Shown here in pieces: positions 38,631 through 46,875 of a stretch of DNA of 64,000 nucleotides. Both the position numbers and the translations under genes were made by a program. Origin of the DNA: Methylobacterium sp. J-078 (GTDB lineage: Bacteria; Pseudomonadota; Alphaproteobacteria; Rhizobiales; Beijerinckiaceae); the NCBI RefSeq assembly GCF_022829285.1, contig NZ_JAKSYI010000094.1:1-64000 (forward strand), in the 5' to 3' direction. Within the stretch, counting starts at the first letter, position 1. Every line of letters begins with the position of its first letter. A model generated the notes under the pieces. The model had not been told where the DNA came from. It saw only the letters and a list, made by a program, of their open reading frames with translations, and ran no database searches.

Positions 38631-39674
38631 ATGAACGTCCTCGGCATCGAAACCACCTGCGACGAGACTGCCGCCGCCGTCGTCGCCCCGGGCGAGAACG
38701 GCCGGGGCCGCATCCTGTCCAACGAGGTGCTGAGCCAGATCGCCGAGCACGCGGCCTATGGCGGCGTCGTGCCGGAGATCGCCGCCCGCGCCCATGTGGA
38801 GGTGCTCGACCGCCTGATCGATCGGGCGGTCTCCGGCGCCGGCCTGACCCTGGCGCAGGTCGACGGCATCGCGGTGGCGGCTGGGCCGGGCCTGATCGGG
38901 GGCGTGCTCATCGGCCTCGTCACCGCCAAGACCCTGGCGCTGGTGACGCGCAAGCCCCTCATCGCCGTGAACCATCTGGAGGCGCATGCGCTGACGGCCC
39001 GGCTCACCGACGGCATCGGGTTCCCCTACCTGCTCCTCCTCGCCTCGGGGGGGCACACCCAGCTCGTCGCGGTGAAGGGCGTCGGCGAGTACGTGCGCCT
39101 CGGCACCACCATTGACGACGCCATCGGCGAGGCCTTCGACAAGGTCGCCAAGCTCCTCGGCCTCGGCTATCCGGGCGGCCCCGAGGTTGAGCGCATGGCC
39201 GAGACGGGCGATCCCGAGCGCTTCGCCCTGCCGCGCCCGATGCTGGGACGGCGCGAGGCCAACTTCTCCTTATCAGGCCTGAAGACCGCCCTTCGGATCG
39301 AGGCGGAGAAGCTGGCCCCGCTTTCCTCGGTCGACGTCGCCGACCTCTGCGCCAGCTTCCAGGCGGCGGTGGTCGACGTCGTGGTCGACCGCCTGCGCGT
39401 GGCGATGCGCGATTTCGCCACCGTGGCCGGGCACCCGACCGCCCTGGTGGCGGCGGGCGGCGTCGCGGCCAACGGCGCGATCCGGCGGGCACTGACGACC
39501 CAGGCCGGCGAGGCCGGTCTCGCCTTCGTGGCGCCGCCGCTCGCCCTCTGCGGCGACAACGGCGCGATGATCGCCTGGGCGGGCATCGAGCGCCTGCGCC
39601 TCGGCCTCGTGGACGATCTGACCGCCCCGGCCCGGGCCCGCTGGCCCTTCGCGGAGCCGGCCGCCATTGCCTGA
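38631..39674 (+). CDS. tsaD: tRNA N6-adenosine threonylcarbamoyltransferase TsaD
   Basis: 347-aa Kae1/TsaD protein that transfers threonylcarbamoyl to A37 of ANN-decoding tRNAs with TsaB and TsaE. N-terminal [18 protein letters not shown], metal ligands H115 and H119 (VNHLEAHAL), [22 protein letters not shown] and [16 protein letters not shown] are diagnostic. ATG at 38631 was chosen by family N-terminus; the frame is open earlier. It is divergent from hemD and overlaps the next gene by eight bases. Confidence 0.97.
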   Translation: MNVLGIETTCDETAAAVVAPGENGRGRILSNEVLSQIAEHAAYGGVVPEIAARAHVEVLDRLIDRAVSGAGLTLAQVDGIAVAAGPGLIGGVLIGLVTAKTLALVTRKPLIAVNHLEAHALTARLTDGIGFPYLLLLASGGHTQLVAVKGVGEYVRLGTTIDDAIGEAFDKVAKLLGLGYPGGPEVERMAETGDPERFALPRPMLGRREANFSLSGLKTALRIEAEKLAPLSSVDVADLCASFQAAVVDVVVDRLRVAMRDFATVAGHPTALVAAGGVAANGAIRRALTTQAGEAGLAFVAPPLALCGDNGAMIAWAGIERLRLGLVDDLTAPARARWPFAEPAAIA

Positions 39675-40545
39675 GGCCGAACGGGGGCGCTGGCGCGACC
39701 TCGTGGAGCGCCGCCTGCCGGCGGCCGCCCGGCCCGACTGGCCGGTGCGGCTCGACCACTGCTTCGCCCGCATTCTCCTCGACAACACCTGCGGCGCGCC
39801 CTGGCGCGAAACCGTCGCGGCACCCGCCTGGGCGAACCTGTCGCCGGATCAGCTCGCCTGCGCCATCGGCCTCGGCGAGGCGGTGCTCGCCGGGCAGGCC
39901 GACCTCGCAGCCCTGAACCGACGCTCGCTGGCCCTCCGGGGCAAGCTGCGGACCTCCGCACTGACCGCGCCGCCCGAGCGTCTGGGCGATGGGGACTGCG
40001 TGCTGCGTCGCTGGCGGCCGGACGACACCGATGGCCTCGCGGCCCTCAACGCCGATCCGGAGGTCATGCGCCATTTTCCGGCGATCCGGGACGCGGATGC
40101 CAGCCGGGCCGAGGCGCGGGCCTGCGAGCGGCGCTTCGCGGTGGACGGCTTCGGCCCCTGGGCGGTCGAGGCGGCTGGGCTGGGCTTTGCCGGCCTGGTG
40201 GGTGGCGCGCGCCTGATGCGGGTCATGCCCTTCGCGGGCGGGGAGCGGCCCGGTGAATCCGTCGAGATCGTCTGGCGCCTCGCCCGCGCGGCCTGGGGCC
40301 GAGGCATCGCCACGCGAGCGGCCGAGCGCGCCCTCGGCGACCTGTTCGGCCGCTGCGGCCTCTCCGAGGTCATCGCCTTCACGGCGGAGGTCAACGCGCC
40401 CTCGCGCCGGGTGATGGAGCGCCTCGGCATGCGCGCCGCGGAGCGCTTTTCGCATCCGGCCCTGCCGCTGGGGCATCCCCTGCGGGCGCATCTCCTGTAC
40501 CGTCTGTCGGCGGAATCCTACGCAAGCGAGAGGTCTGGCGCGTGA
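39667..40545 (+). CDS. GNAT N-acetyltransferase with N-terminal helical domain
   Basis: 292-aa two-part protein. Residues 1-93 form a helical domain ([32 protein letters not shown]) that resembles stand-alone alphaproteobacterial proteins often labelled GCN5-related. Residues 95-285 form a RimJ/Acetyltransf_3-type GNAT fold with [26 protein letters not shown] and the acetyl-CoA loop [16 protein letters not shown]. Substrate unknown. The TTG at 39667 is the only start that keeps the N-terminal domain; it overlaps tsaD by eight bases, suggesting coupled translation. The stop overlaps gpsA as GTGA. Proximity to tsaD is reminiscent of RimI, but the sequence is RimJ-like. Confidence 0.8.
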   Translation: MPEAERGRWRDLVERRLPAAARPDWPVRLDHCFARILLDNTCGAPWRETVAAPAWANLSPDQLACAIGLGEAVLAGQADLAALNRRSLALRGKLRTSALTAPPERLGDGDCVLRRWRPDDTDGLAALNADPEVMRHFPAIRDADASRAEARACERRFAVDGFGPWAVEAAGLGFAGLVGGARLMRVMPFAGGERPGESVEIVWRLARAAWGRGIATRAAERALGDLFGRCGLSEVIAFTAEVNAPSRRVMERLGMRAAERFSHPALPLGHPLRAHLLYRLSAESYASERSGA

Positions 40546-41552
40546 CCAGCATGAGCAGTCCGGCCACGCGAATCGGGGTCGTCGGCGGAGGCGCCTGGGG
40601 CACGGCGCTCGCCAACGCGGCGGCGGCGGCCGGGCACGACGTCGTCCTGTGGCTGCGCGACGGGGCGGCGGCCGAGCGCCTGGAATCGACCCGTGAGAAC
40701 GCGCGCTACCTCCCCGGCGTGCCGCTCCACCGCCGCATCACCGCGACCGCCGAGGCCGGTGCCCTGACGGCGGCCGGCACCCTGCTGATGGTGGTCCCGG
40801 CCCAGACCCTGCGGGGCGTGCTCGGCGATCTCGGGCCCGCCTTCGCGCCGGGGGCGGCCATCGTGCTCTGCGCCAAGGGGATCGAGCGCGGCAGCGACGC
40901 CTTCATGAGCGACGTCGCGCGGGAGAGGCTGGGCCCTTCGGCGCCCGTGGCGGTACTGTCCGGGCCGAGCTTCGCGGCCGATGTCGCCCGCAACCTGCCC
41001 ACCGCCGTCACGCTCGCGGCGGCCGATGCGGGGCTCGCCGCTCGCCTCGCAACCACGCTCTCGGGCCCGGCCCTGCGGGTCTATCACACCGACGACGTGC
41101 GCGGCGTCGAGATTGGGGGAGCCGGAAAGAACGTGCTCGCCATCGCGTCGGGCATCGTGGCCGGGCGCGGCCTCGGCGAGAGCGCGCGCGCGGCCCTGAT
41201 CGCCCGGGCCTTCGCCGAACTCATGCGTTTCGCCCGCGCCTATGGCGGGCGGCCCGAGACCCTGATGGGGTTGTCGGGCCTCGGCGATCTCGTCCTGACC
41301 GCCTCCTCGCCGCAATCGCGCAACTTCGCCTTCGGCCAGCGACTCGGGGCCGGCGCCTCGCCGGAGGAGGCCGCCGGCGGCAAGCTCGCGGAGGGCGCCT
41401 TCACGGCCGCCGCCCTGGTGGACCTCGCCCGGGCCCGGGGCGTCGAGATGCCGGTGGCGGAAGCGGTCGCCTCCATCGTGTCCGGCGGCGCCAGCGTCGA
41501 TTCGGTCGTCACCGCCCTGTTGGCCCGGCCCCTGAGGGGGGAGGCCGAATGA
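40542..41552 (+). CDS. gpsA: Glycerol-3-phosphate dehydrogenase [NAD(P)+]
   Basis: 336-aa cytoplasmic enzyme reducing dihydroxyacetone phosphate to sn-glycerol-3-phosphate for phospholipid synthesis. The nucleotide-binding GGGAWGTALAN lies at 15-25; VLSGPSFAADVARNLPTAVT and the catalytic-lysine helix EIGGAGKNVLAIASGIVAG are present, as is the C-terminal GLSGLGDLVLTASS. GTG at 40542 overlaps the GNAT stop by four bases, and the 3' end overlaps the OGFr-like gene by four. An ATG at 40551 is an alternative start. Confidence 0.95.
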   Translation: MTSMSSPATRIGVVGGGAWGTALANAAAAAGHDVVLWLRDGAAAERLESTRENARYLPGVPLHRRITATAEAGALTAAGTLLMVVPAQTLRGVLGDLGPAFAPGAAIVLCAKGIERGSDAFMSDVARERLGPSAPVAVLSGPSFAADVARNLPTAVTLAAADAGLAARLATTLSGPALRVYHTDDVRGVEIGGAGKNVLAIASGIVAGRGLGESARAALIARAFAELMRFARAYGGRPETLMGLSGLGDLVLTASSPQSRNFAFGQRLGAGASPEEAAGGKLAEGAFTAAALVDLARARGVEMPVAEAVASIVSGGASVDSVVTALLARPLRGEAE

Positions 41553-42013
41553 GCCAGTACCCGATCCAGGCCTTCCTCGCGGGCACCGGCCGCGACGGGG
41601 CCGGGCGTGTCCTCAAGGACATCCTCGCGTATGACGACCCCCATATCGAGGGCGTGCACGACTTCATCCAGTGGTGCTTCCCCCTGCACGAGGCGAGCCT
41701 CGCGGTGCCGGGCGCGCCGGTCCTGTCCCGCGCCGAGGCCGAGGCGATCCGGTCCGATCCCGCCGCCCTCTCGGGCCTGCGCGCCGCGCTCGGGCGGATG
41801 ACCCGCTTCTACGCCGAGACCGACGGCTGGCTGCGGGCCCACGACCACAACCATCTGCGCATCACCCGCATCCTTTCCGCCCTGTCCGACCTCGTCGGAC
41901 CCGAGCCGGCCGCCGAGTTCCACGCCTTCGTCACGGCGCGCAACGTCAAGGCCGGCGGACCGGTCAACGCCACGAGCCTGCGCTACTGGGACTCCGCGCT
42001 TCGCGGGGCCTGA
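41549..42013 (+). CDS. Opioid-growth-factor-receptor-like domain protein
   Basis: 154-aa protein resembling the N-terminal conserved region of eukaryotic OGFr (PF04664). Its hallmark is DPHIEGVHDFIQWCFPLHEAS near residues 31-51, followed by a helical C-terminus (RAALGRMTRFYAETDGWL, DHNHLRITRILSAL). No role is established in bacteria. ATGA overlap with gpsA places it in the tsaD operon, where many relatives instead have a YciI-family gene before the EVE gene (recalled synteny). Confidence 0.72.
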   Translation: MSQYPIQAFLAGTGRDGAGRVLKDILAYDDPHIEGVHDFIQWCFPLHEASLAVPGAPVLSRAEAEAIRSDPAALSGLRAALGRMTRFYAETDGWLRAHDHNHLRITRILSALSDLVGPEPAAEFHAFVTARNVKAGGPVNATSLRYWDSALRGA

Positions 42014-42063
42014 CGGCCACGCTTCTCCGGTGTTAGAGAGGGCGCGTTTTCCGGGAGACGCGC

Positions 42064-42480
42064 ATGGCCCACTGGCTCTACAAATCCGAGCCTTCGACTT
42101 GGTCGTGGGACCAGCAGGTGGCGGCGGGGGCGGCGGGCACGCACTGGAACGGCGTGCGCAACCACGTCGCCAAGAAGCACCTTATGGCCATGGAGGTCGG
42201 CGAGCGGGGCTTCTTCTACCACTCGAACGAGGGCAAGGCGGTGGTCGGCATCGTCGAGGTGATCCGCCCCTATTACCCGGACGACAGCGACGAGACCGGT
42301 CGCTTCGGCATGGTGGACTTGGCGGCCGTCGAGGCGCTGTCCCGGCCCGTGACCCTGGAGGCGATCAAGGCCGAGCCGCGCCTGTCCGCGATGGTGCTCG
42401 CCAACAATTCAAGGCTCTCCGTGCAGCCGGTGACGGACGCCGAATGGGCCATCGTCCGCGCGATGGGTGGACTCGGCTGA
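42064..42480 (+). CDS. EVE domain protein (modified-nucleobase reader fold)
   Basis: 138-aa single-domain protein of the EVE/PUA-like family (formerly DUF55). MAHWLYKSEPSTWSWDQQ, THWNGVRNHVAKKHL and GERGFFYHSNEGKAVVGIVEV are diagnostic. EVE domains bind modified bases in DNA or RNA; the partner is unknown here. GGGAG is seven bases before the ATG. It ends the tsaD-GNAT-gpsA-OGFr group and converges with the NarL-type regulator five bases away. Confidence 0.92.
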   Translation: MAHWLYKSEPSTWSWDQQVAAGAAGTHWNGVRNHVAKKHLMAMEVGERGFFYHSNEGKAVVGIVEVIRPYYPDDSDETGRFGMVDLAAVEALSRPVTLEAIKAEPRLSAMVLANNSRLSVQPVTDAEWAIVRAMGGLG

Positions 42481-42484
42481 ACCC

Positions 42485-43144
42485 TCAGCCCTGCCGTTGC
42501 GCCTGGGTCACCGCCACATGGATCAGCTCGGCCAGCGTGCGCACCCCGAGCTTCTGGCGCATCAGCGAGCAGGCGTTCGTCACGGTCTTGTAGCTCACCG
42601 ACAGGTCGCTCGCGATGGTGCCGTAGGACTTGCCCTGGGCCAGCCGCTGCAGGATCTGCAACTCGCGCGGCGTCAACTGCGTTTCGGGGGTGCGTTTGGG
42701 GTCGGTGCGCAGCATCGCGACCTCGGTGGCGAGACGCCGGTCGAGATAGGGCTGGCCGGCGCGGACGCGCTCGAAGGCCTCGAACAACTCGCCGGAGGCG
42801 TGGTCCTTCAGTACGTAGCCGAGCGCCCCCGCCTCGAGGGCGCGCGACACGATCACCGGGTCGTTGTGCATGCTGAAGACGAGGATGCGCGCTGCCGGGT
42901 TCACGTTCCGCATGCGCCGGATCAGGTGCAGGCCCGCGAGGCCGCTGCCCTGGAAGGTGAGGTCGCAGATCACCGTCCCGGGGCGCAGGCGCAGGAACAT
43001 GCGGTAGCCCGCCACCACGCTCGTCGCCTCCGCGATGCGTTCGATGCCCGCATCCTCCAGCACCCGGCGGCAGCCCTGGAGCACGATGGGATGGTCGTCG
43101 ATGACGAGGGCGGGTGCCTCGGTCTTCAGGGCGATCGCGTTCAT
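42485..43144 (-). CDS. NarL/FixJ-family response regulator, MoxX-like
   Basis: 219-aa two-component transcription factor. The receiver domain (residues 12-130) has D16-D17, phospho-acceptor D61 (VICDLTFQG), S91 and K113. The LuxR-type HTH (155-215) has LTPRELQILQRLAQGKSYGTIA and recognition helix SYKTVTNACSLMRQKLG. ATG overlaps the upstream kinase stop (ATGA), so it is the cognate output protein. It may be related to MoxX, which regulates methanol oxidation in Paracoccus, but target genes are unknown. Confidence 0.87.
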   Translation of the reverse strand: MNAIALKTEAPALVIDDHPIVLQGCRRVLEDAGIERIAEATSVVAGYRMFLRLRPGTVICDLTFQGSGLAGLHLIRRMRNVNPAARILVFSMHNDPVIVSRALEAGALGYVLKDHASGELFEAFERVRAGQPYLDRRLATEVAMLRTDPKRTPETQLTPRELQILQRLAQGKSYGTIASDLSVSYKTVTNACSLMRQKLGVRTLAELIHVAVTQAQRQG

Positions 43145-44634
43145 GCGCGTGCGTTCGAGCTCGTGTCCGTGTCCGGCTCGCGGTCGAGCGGGATCATGAT
43201 CCGGACAACCGCGCCGGGCTGCCCGTTGTCAAGTCCGAACGTGCCCCCGAGCGCCTCCACCCGCTCGCGCATCCCCGACAGACCGAGGCCGAGTCCGTGA
43301 TCCTCGGGCACGCCCGCCCCGTCGTCGCGGATCGTGATCCGGAGGGCGCGCCCACTTGCCGCGCCCGGCTCGGCTTCGTCCTGCGCTCGCACCGTGACGT
43401 TCGAGGCCCGCCCGTGGCGCACGGCGTTGGTCATGCTCTCCTGGATGCAGCGGAACACGGTGAGGTCGGTCACGTCGCCGTAGCCGCGCGCGAGCCCGTC
43501 GAAGGTGCCGGCAAAGCGCGTACCCGCGTGCCGCCGCCGGAAATCGCGCAGCAGCAGTTCGAGGCAATCGGCCAGCGGCACCTGGCCGAGGGCGTGCGGC
43601 CGCAGGCGGTTGAGAAGGTCGCGGTTCTGGACCTGGACCTGGCCCACGATGCTGGCGATCTCCTGAGCGCGCTGCTTCAGGCGCTCGCGATCGGGCGGCG
43701 CCTCGGCCTCGGCCATGCGGATCACCGAGGCGGCATTGGCCTCCAGGGCGAACAGGCACGGACCGAACTCGTCGTGCAGCTCGAGGGCGGTGCGGCGGCG
43801 CTCGTCGTCCTGCGCGCTGAGGAGCTGCCGGTTAAGCCGGCCGTTGGCGGCCCGCGTCTCGGCCAGGGCCTGCGCCACGCTGTTGAAGCGGTTCGCGATG
43901 GTTGCGAGTTCCCGCGAGGCGGGCGGTTCGAGGCGGGCGGTGTAGTCCTGCCGCTCCAGCTGGGTCAGACCGTCGGCGAGGCGTGTGAGGGGTGCCAGCA
44001 CCCGGCCGAAGGCGACGGTGAGCGCGATGAGCAGGCCGAGGCTGAGGCCCAGGCTCGTCAGGGAGAGCGAGACCGCGTAGCCCCAGACCTCGTCGATCTC
44101 GTCACGCGGCTGGGTGGTGATGCGCGCGGTCCCGATCCGCGCACCCCGGGCGACGATCGGCAGGTCGTGCTCGCGGATCGATGGCGCGATCAGGACTGCG
44201 AACCAGTCCGGCGAGACGTGCTGATCGCGCCGCAGACGTCCGAAGCCGCTCGGCACGACCTTGCCCGAAGCATCCAGCACCGTGACGCGCACGTGCCGGA
44301 GGTCGTGAATGCGCAGGTTCAGGGTCTGAAGGATGCCGGAGGGCGCCTCGTTCTGGGCCAGATCGATGGTGTCCGAGACCAGAAGCTCGACATTGGACAT
44401 GGCCGCCTGCATCTCGACCTCGACGGCGGAGCGGGCGTTCAGCACGATGACCGCGCAGGACACCAGGGCGGCGAGGACGTCGATGGCGAGGACGAGGGCG
44501 ATCATCCGCGCGCGGGTGGGCCAGGAGGACCAATTCAGCCAGCCCGCCCATCCCGCGCGGGCGGGGTCCGGCGCGCGGCGCGCGGGTCCGCGCCAGGGGG
44601 GGCGTGCGGCCGTCGGGGCTGGGTTCTGGGACAT
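43141..44634 (-). CDS. NarL-type sensor histidine kinase with LapD/MoxY-like sensor
   Basis: 497-aa membrane kinase. TM1 (about 43-65) is followed by a periplasmic region of about 110 residues reminiscent of LapD/MoxY sensor domains (SNVELLVSDTIDLAQ, LRHVRVTVLDASGKVV), then TM2 (about 185-205) and HAMP. HisKA_3 carries phospho-histidine in ERRRTALELHDEFGP. The HATPase has RCIQESMTNAVRHG, RDDGAG and GLGLSGMRERVEAL. ATG at 44634 is preferred to the open frame extending to 44733; a downstream start before TM1 is also possible. Coupled to the downstream regulator. The stimulus is unknown; a C1-compound role would be inference only. Confidence 0.82.
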   Translation of the reverse strand: MSQNPAPTAARPPWRGPARRAPDPARAGWAGWLNWSSWPTRARMIALVLAIDVLAALVSCAVIVLNARSAVEVEMQAAMSNVELLVSDTIDLAQNEAPSGILQTLNLRIHDLRHVRVTVLDASGKVVPSGFGRLRRDQHVSPDWFAVLIAPSIREHDLPIVARGARIGTARITTQPRDEIDEVWGYAVSLSLTSLGLSLGLLIALTVAFGRVLAPLTRLADGLTQLERQDYTARLEPPASRELATIANRFNSVAQALAETRAANGRLNRQLLSAQDDERRRTALELHDEFGPCLFALEANAASVIRMAEAEAPPDRERLKQRAQEIASIVGQVQVQNRDLLNRLRPHALGQVPLADCLELLLRDFRRRHAGTRFAGTFDGLARGYGDVTDLTVFRCIQESMTNAVRHGRASNVTVRAQDEAEPGAASGRALRITIRDDGAGVPEDHGLGLGLSGMRERVEALGGTFGLDNGQPGAVVRIMIPLDREPDTDTSSNARA

Positions 44635-44750
44635 CGGACCGTGAGCGGAAGCGCCGGATGGGTCAGGGTGCGCGCCCCCGCTTCTAGCCGAAGCGGCACG
44701 GGATGGCAGGGGGGCGCCGCTCGCCCCGGACACCTCGGTATGGCGACCCC

Positions 44751-45689
44751 ATGAGGATGGCGAACGACGCGGCGGAGGCCGTGGCGGCCCTCGTCGCGGA
44801 CGGGCTCGCCGATTCCGAGGCGACCTGGAGCCTCGGCGGCTTCGGCGCCCTGGCCGAGTTCGGCCGTGGACAAGCGGAAACGGTCACGCGAATCGTGGGC
44901 CCGCGAGCCGGCTTGGCGACGGCGCGCGGCGCGATCAGCCTCGATCCCCGCGCCGCCATCCCGGTCGCCTACGAGACCGCATTCCATGGGGGCTGGAGTC
45001 ACGCGGTCGCCCTCTGCATTCCCGCCGCACACGGCTCGCCGAGTTCCGGCGTGCTCACGGAGAGCGGGCCGGACGGCGATGCGGTCCGGCCCGAGAATCG
45101 TGGGGATAACCTGTTCGACCTCGGCCTGGGATTGCCCCAGGGCCGATTCGGGCTTCGTACGTCCGACCCGGAGACGCGGGCAAGCCTGCGCCGCGCGGTG
45201 GGCCTTCACGCCTTCGATCCTGCCGCGCACGTCCTCGATCTCGTCGCGCGACGGGCCGTCGACATCGTCGTGGCGACCCCGCTCGGGCGCATCGAGGTCT
45301 TCGCGGGCGCCGAACCCGTCGCGCCCGGGCCGCGCGGATTCCTGGCTCCGCGCGTGCTCGCTCTTGTCCGGACCCATGCGGCGACGGCATCGATTCCCGA
45401 TGGGTTGATGCCCGTCGCCACCCTCCACCCGGCCCATCCCTGCCGCGATGCCGACTGGCATCCGCGCGCTTTCGACAGGGCGCGGCACCTGCGCTTCCAG
45501 GCGCTCTACCGCCGCTGGGGAATCCCGGACCTCGTCGCCCTCAAGGAGCGCCTCGCGGCCGGTGCGATGCTGGATGCGGGATCGGCGACGCGGCGGACAC
45601 GGAACGTGGCGCGGGTGGTGCGGGCACAGGCCGAGGCGATGGCGCCCGATCGCGACGCCGGAAAGTCGAGCCACGATACGTCTCGTTAA
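44751..45689 (+). CDS. Unknown protein, divergent from the MoxY-like kinase
   Basis: Predicted 312-aa soluble protein, function not recognised. Visible features are an N-terminal helix (NDAAEAVAALVADGLAD), AISLDPRAAIPVAYETAF, a DLGLGLPQGRFGLRT segment and PRGFLAPRVLALV. The C-terminal third is rich in R and W (DWHPRAFDRARHLRFQALYRRWGIPDLVALK). No signal peptide, TM or cofactor motif. ATG at 44751 is used; starts at 44703 and 44757 are possible. The short divergent spacer suggests shared regulation with the two-component system. Confidence 0.66.
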   Translation: MRMANDAAEAVAALVADGLADSEATWSLGGFGALAEFGRGQAETVTRIVGPRAGLATARGAISLDPRAAIPVAYETAFHGGWSHAVALCIPAAHGSPSSGVLTESGPDGDAVRPENRGDNLFDLGLGLPQGRFGLRTSDPETRASLRRAVGLHAFDPAAHVLDLVARRAVDIVVATPLGRIEVFAGAEPVAPGPRGFLAPRVLALVRTHAATASIPDGLMPVATLHPAHPCRDADWHPRAFDRARHLRFQALYRRWGIPDLVALKERLAAGAMLDAGSATRRTRNVARVVRAQAEAMAPDRDAGKSSHDTSR

Positions 45690-45893
45690 AGCTGTGGGGC
45701 TTATTCAGATTCGTGGCGTATCAAGGTGAGTGATGACCTGATGACGCCGCAATGACATCTTCGTGCCCCAATGCACGGCCTTTCTCATGACACGCCGAGC
45801 GTCCTTCGCGGGGTGGCCTCGCACAGCCCGGAGCCGGACGGCGCGGCGTGATCGACCCGCAACGGTCAATCCAAACGGTTTCCAGCGTCCGAG

Positions 45894-46838
45894 ATGTCTC
45901 AACCGATGATGCCCGTGACGATCGACCCCTCGCAGACCCGAAGCCCCGCCGCGCCGGCGCGTCCCGCCCGCCCCAATCTGCGCGTCGTTCTCCTGTCGAG
46001 CCTCGGCGTGCTCGGCCTCGCGGGCTTCGCCGCCCTGGCCTCCTCGATGCTCGGCGGACTTGCCGGGCCGCAATACACCCGGCCGACGATCCAATCCGCC
46101 GCCATGACGCAGAAGGCCTCCGAATGGCCCGACCTGCGCGACGGCGTCCCGGCGCTGGCACCGGCCAAGGTCGAGACGGTCAAGGTCGCGAATTCCGGGC
46201 CCGAGAGCGCCAAGGCCGAAACCGTCGCGTCCATGACCGGCACGGTTCCCGCCGAGGCCCGAGCGCCCGAGCGCGCCGCGTCGGTCGTCGCGGTGTCGGC
46301 CGCCCCGAAGGCCGTGGCGACGCCGTCTCCAATCCAGACCGCCGTAGCCCAGCCGGCAATCACGCCCGCCGCCGTCACGCCGGACGTACCCGCGCCACAG
46401 AAGCGGATCGAGGCCGCGGCGACGCCGAAGCCCGCGCGCCTGCCGCCCATCGAGAATGCCGCGGTGCTGCCGCCGGCCCGGCCCGCCGCCCTGGTTCCGG
46501 TCGCCCGAACCGCGACGCTGATCCCACCGTCGCCCAACGAAACCACCCGCTCGCGGGCTACCAGCGGCACCTTCACGGCCCTAACCAGCGAGCGCGAGGC
46601 GCCTCAGAAGCGCGTTGCCCCCTCGCCGGTGGCCCATGCCAAGCCGGCGGCTGTCAAGCCGGTGCCCGCGAAGGTCGCTGCGGCCGCCGCTGCGCCCGAG
46701 CCTCAGGCGGAAGTCGAGGCGGAGCACACCGAAGTGTTCGGGATGAAGGTGCCGTCCCTGGCGCCCGCCGGGCGCAAGCTCGCGGAAGGGGTCGAGGCCC
46801 TCGGCAACGCCGTTAAGAATCTGCCGAACAGCTTCTGA
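45894..46838 (+). CDS. Unknown Ala/Pro-rich membrane-anchored protein
   Basis: 314-aa protein. Short cytoplasmic N-terminus (1-28), one TM helix (about 30-53, VVLLSSLGVLGLAGFAALASSML), a 190-residue Ala/Pro/Val-rich low-complexity stretch, and a compact C-terminal segment (about 275-314, EVFGMKVPSLAPAGRKLAEGVEALGNAVKNL). That segment is the only part likely to be conserved. It probably projects into the periplasm. No known domain. It is monocistronic: 204 bp of apparently gene-free sequence (45690-45893) precede it and a hairpin follows. Confidence 0.68.
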   Translation: MSQPMMPVTIDPSQTRSPAAPARPARPNLRVVLLSSLGVLGLAGFAALASSMLGGLAGPQYTRPTIQSAAMTQKASEWPDLRDGVPALAPAKVETVKVANSGPESAKAETVASMTGTVPAEARAPERAASVVAVSAAPKAVATPSPIQTAVAQPAITPAAVTPDVPAPQKRIEAAATPKPARLPPIENAAVLPPARPAALVPVARTATLIPPSPNETTRSRATSGTFTALTSEREAPQKRVAPSPVAHAKPAAVKPVPAKVAAAAAAPEPQAEVEAEHTEVFGMKVPSLAPAGRKLAEGVEALGNAVKNLPNSF

Positions 46839-46840
46839 GC

Positions 46841-46862
46841 CGGGGCGCCGTCCGGCGCCCCG
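46841..46862. terminator. Bidirectional hairpin terminator
   Basis: CGGGGCGCC (46841-46849) pairs perfectly with GGCGCCCCG (46854-46862) around a GTCC loop, in the 37-bp gap between two convergent genes. No long T-run is present. Confidence 0.6.
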
Positions 46863-46875
46863 ATCACTTGGTGTG

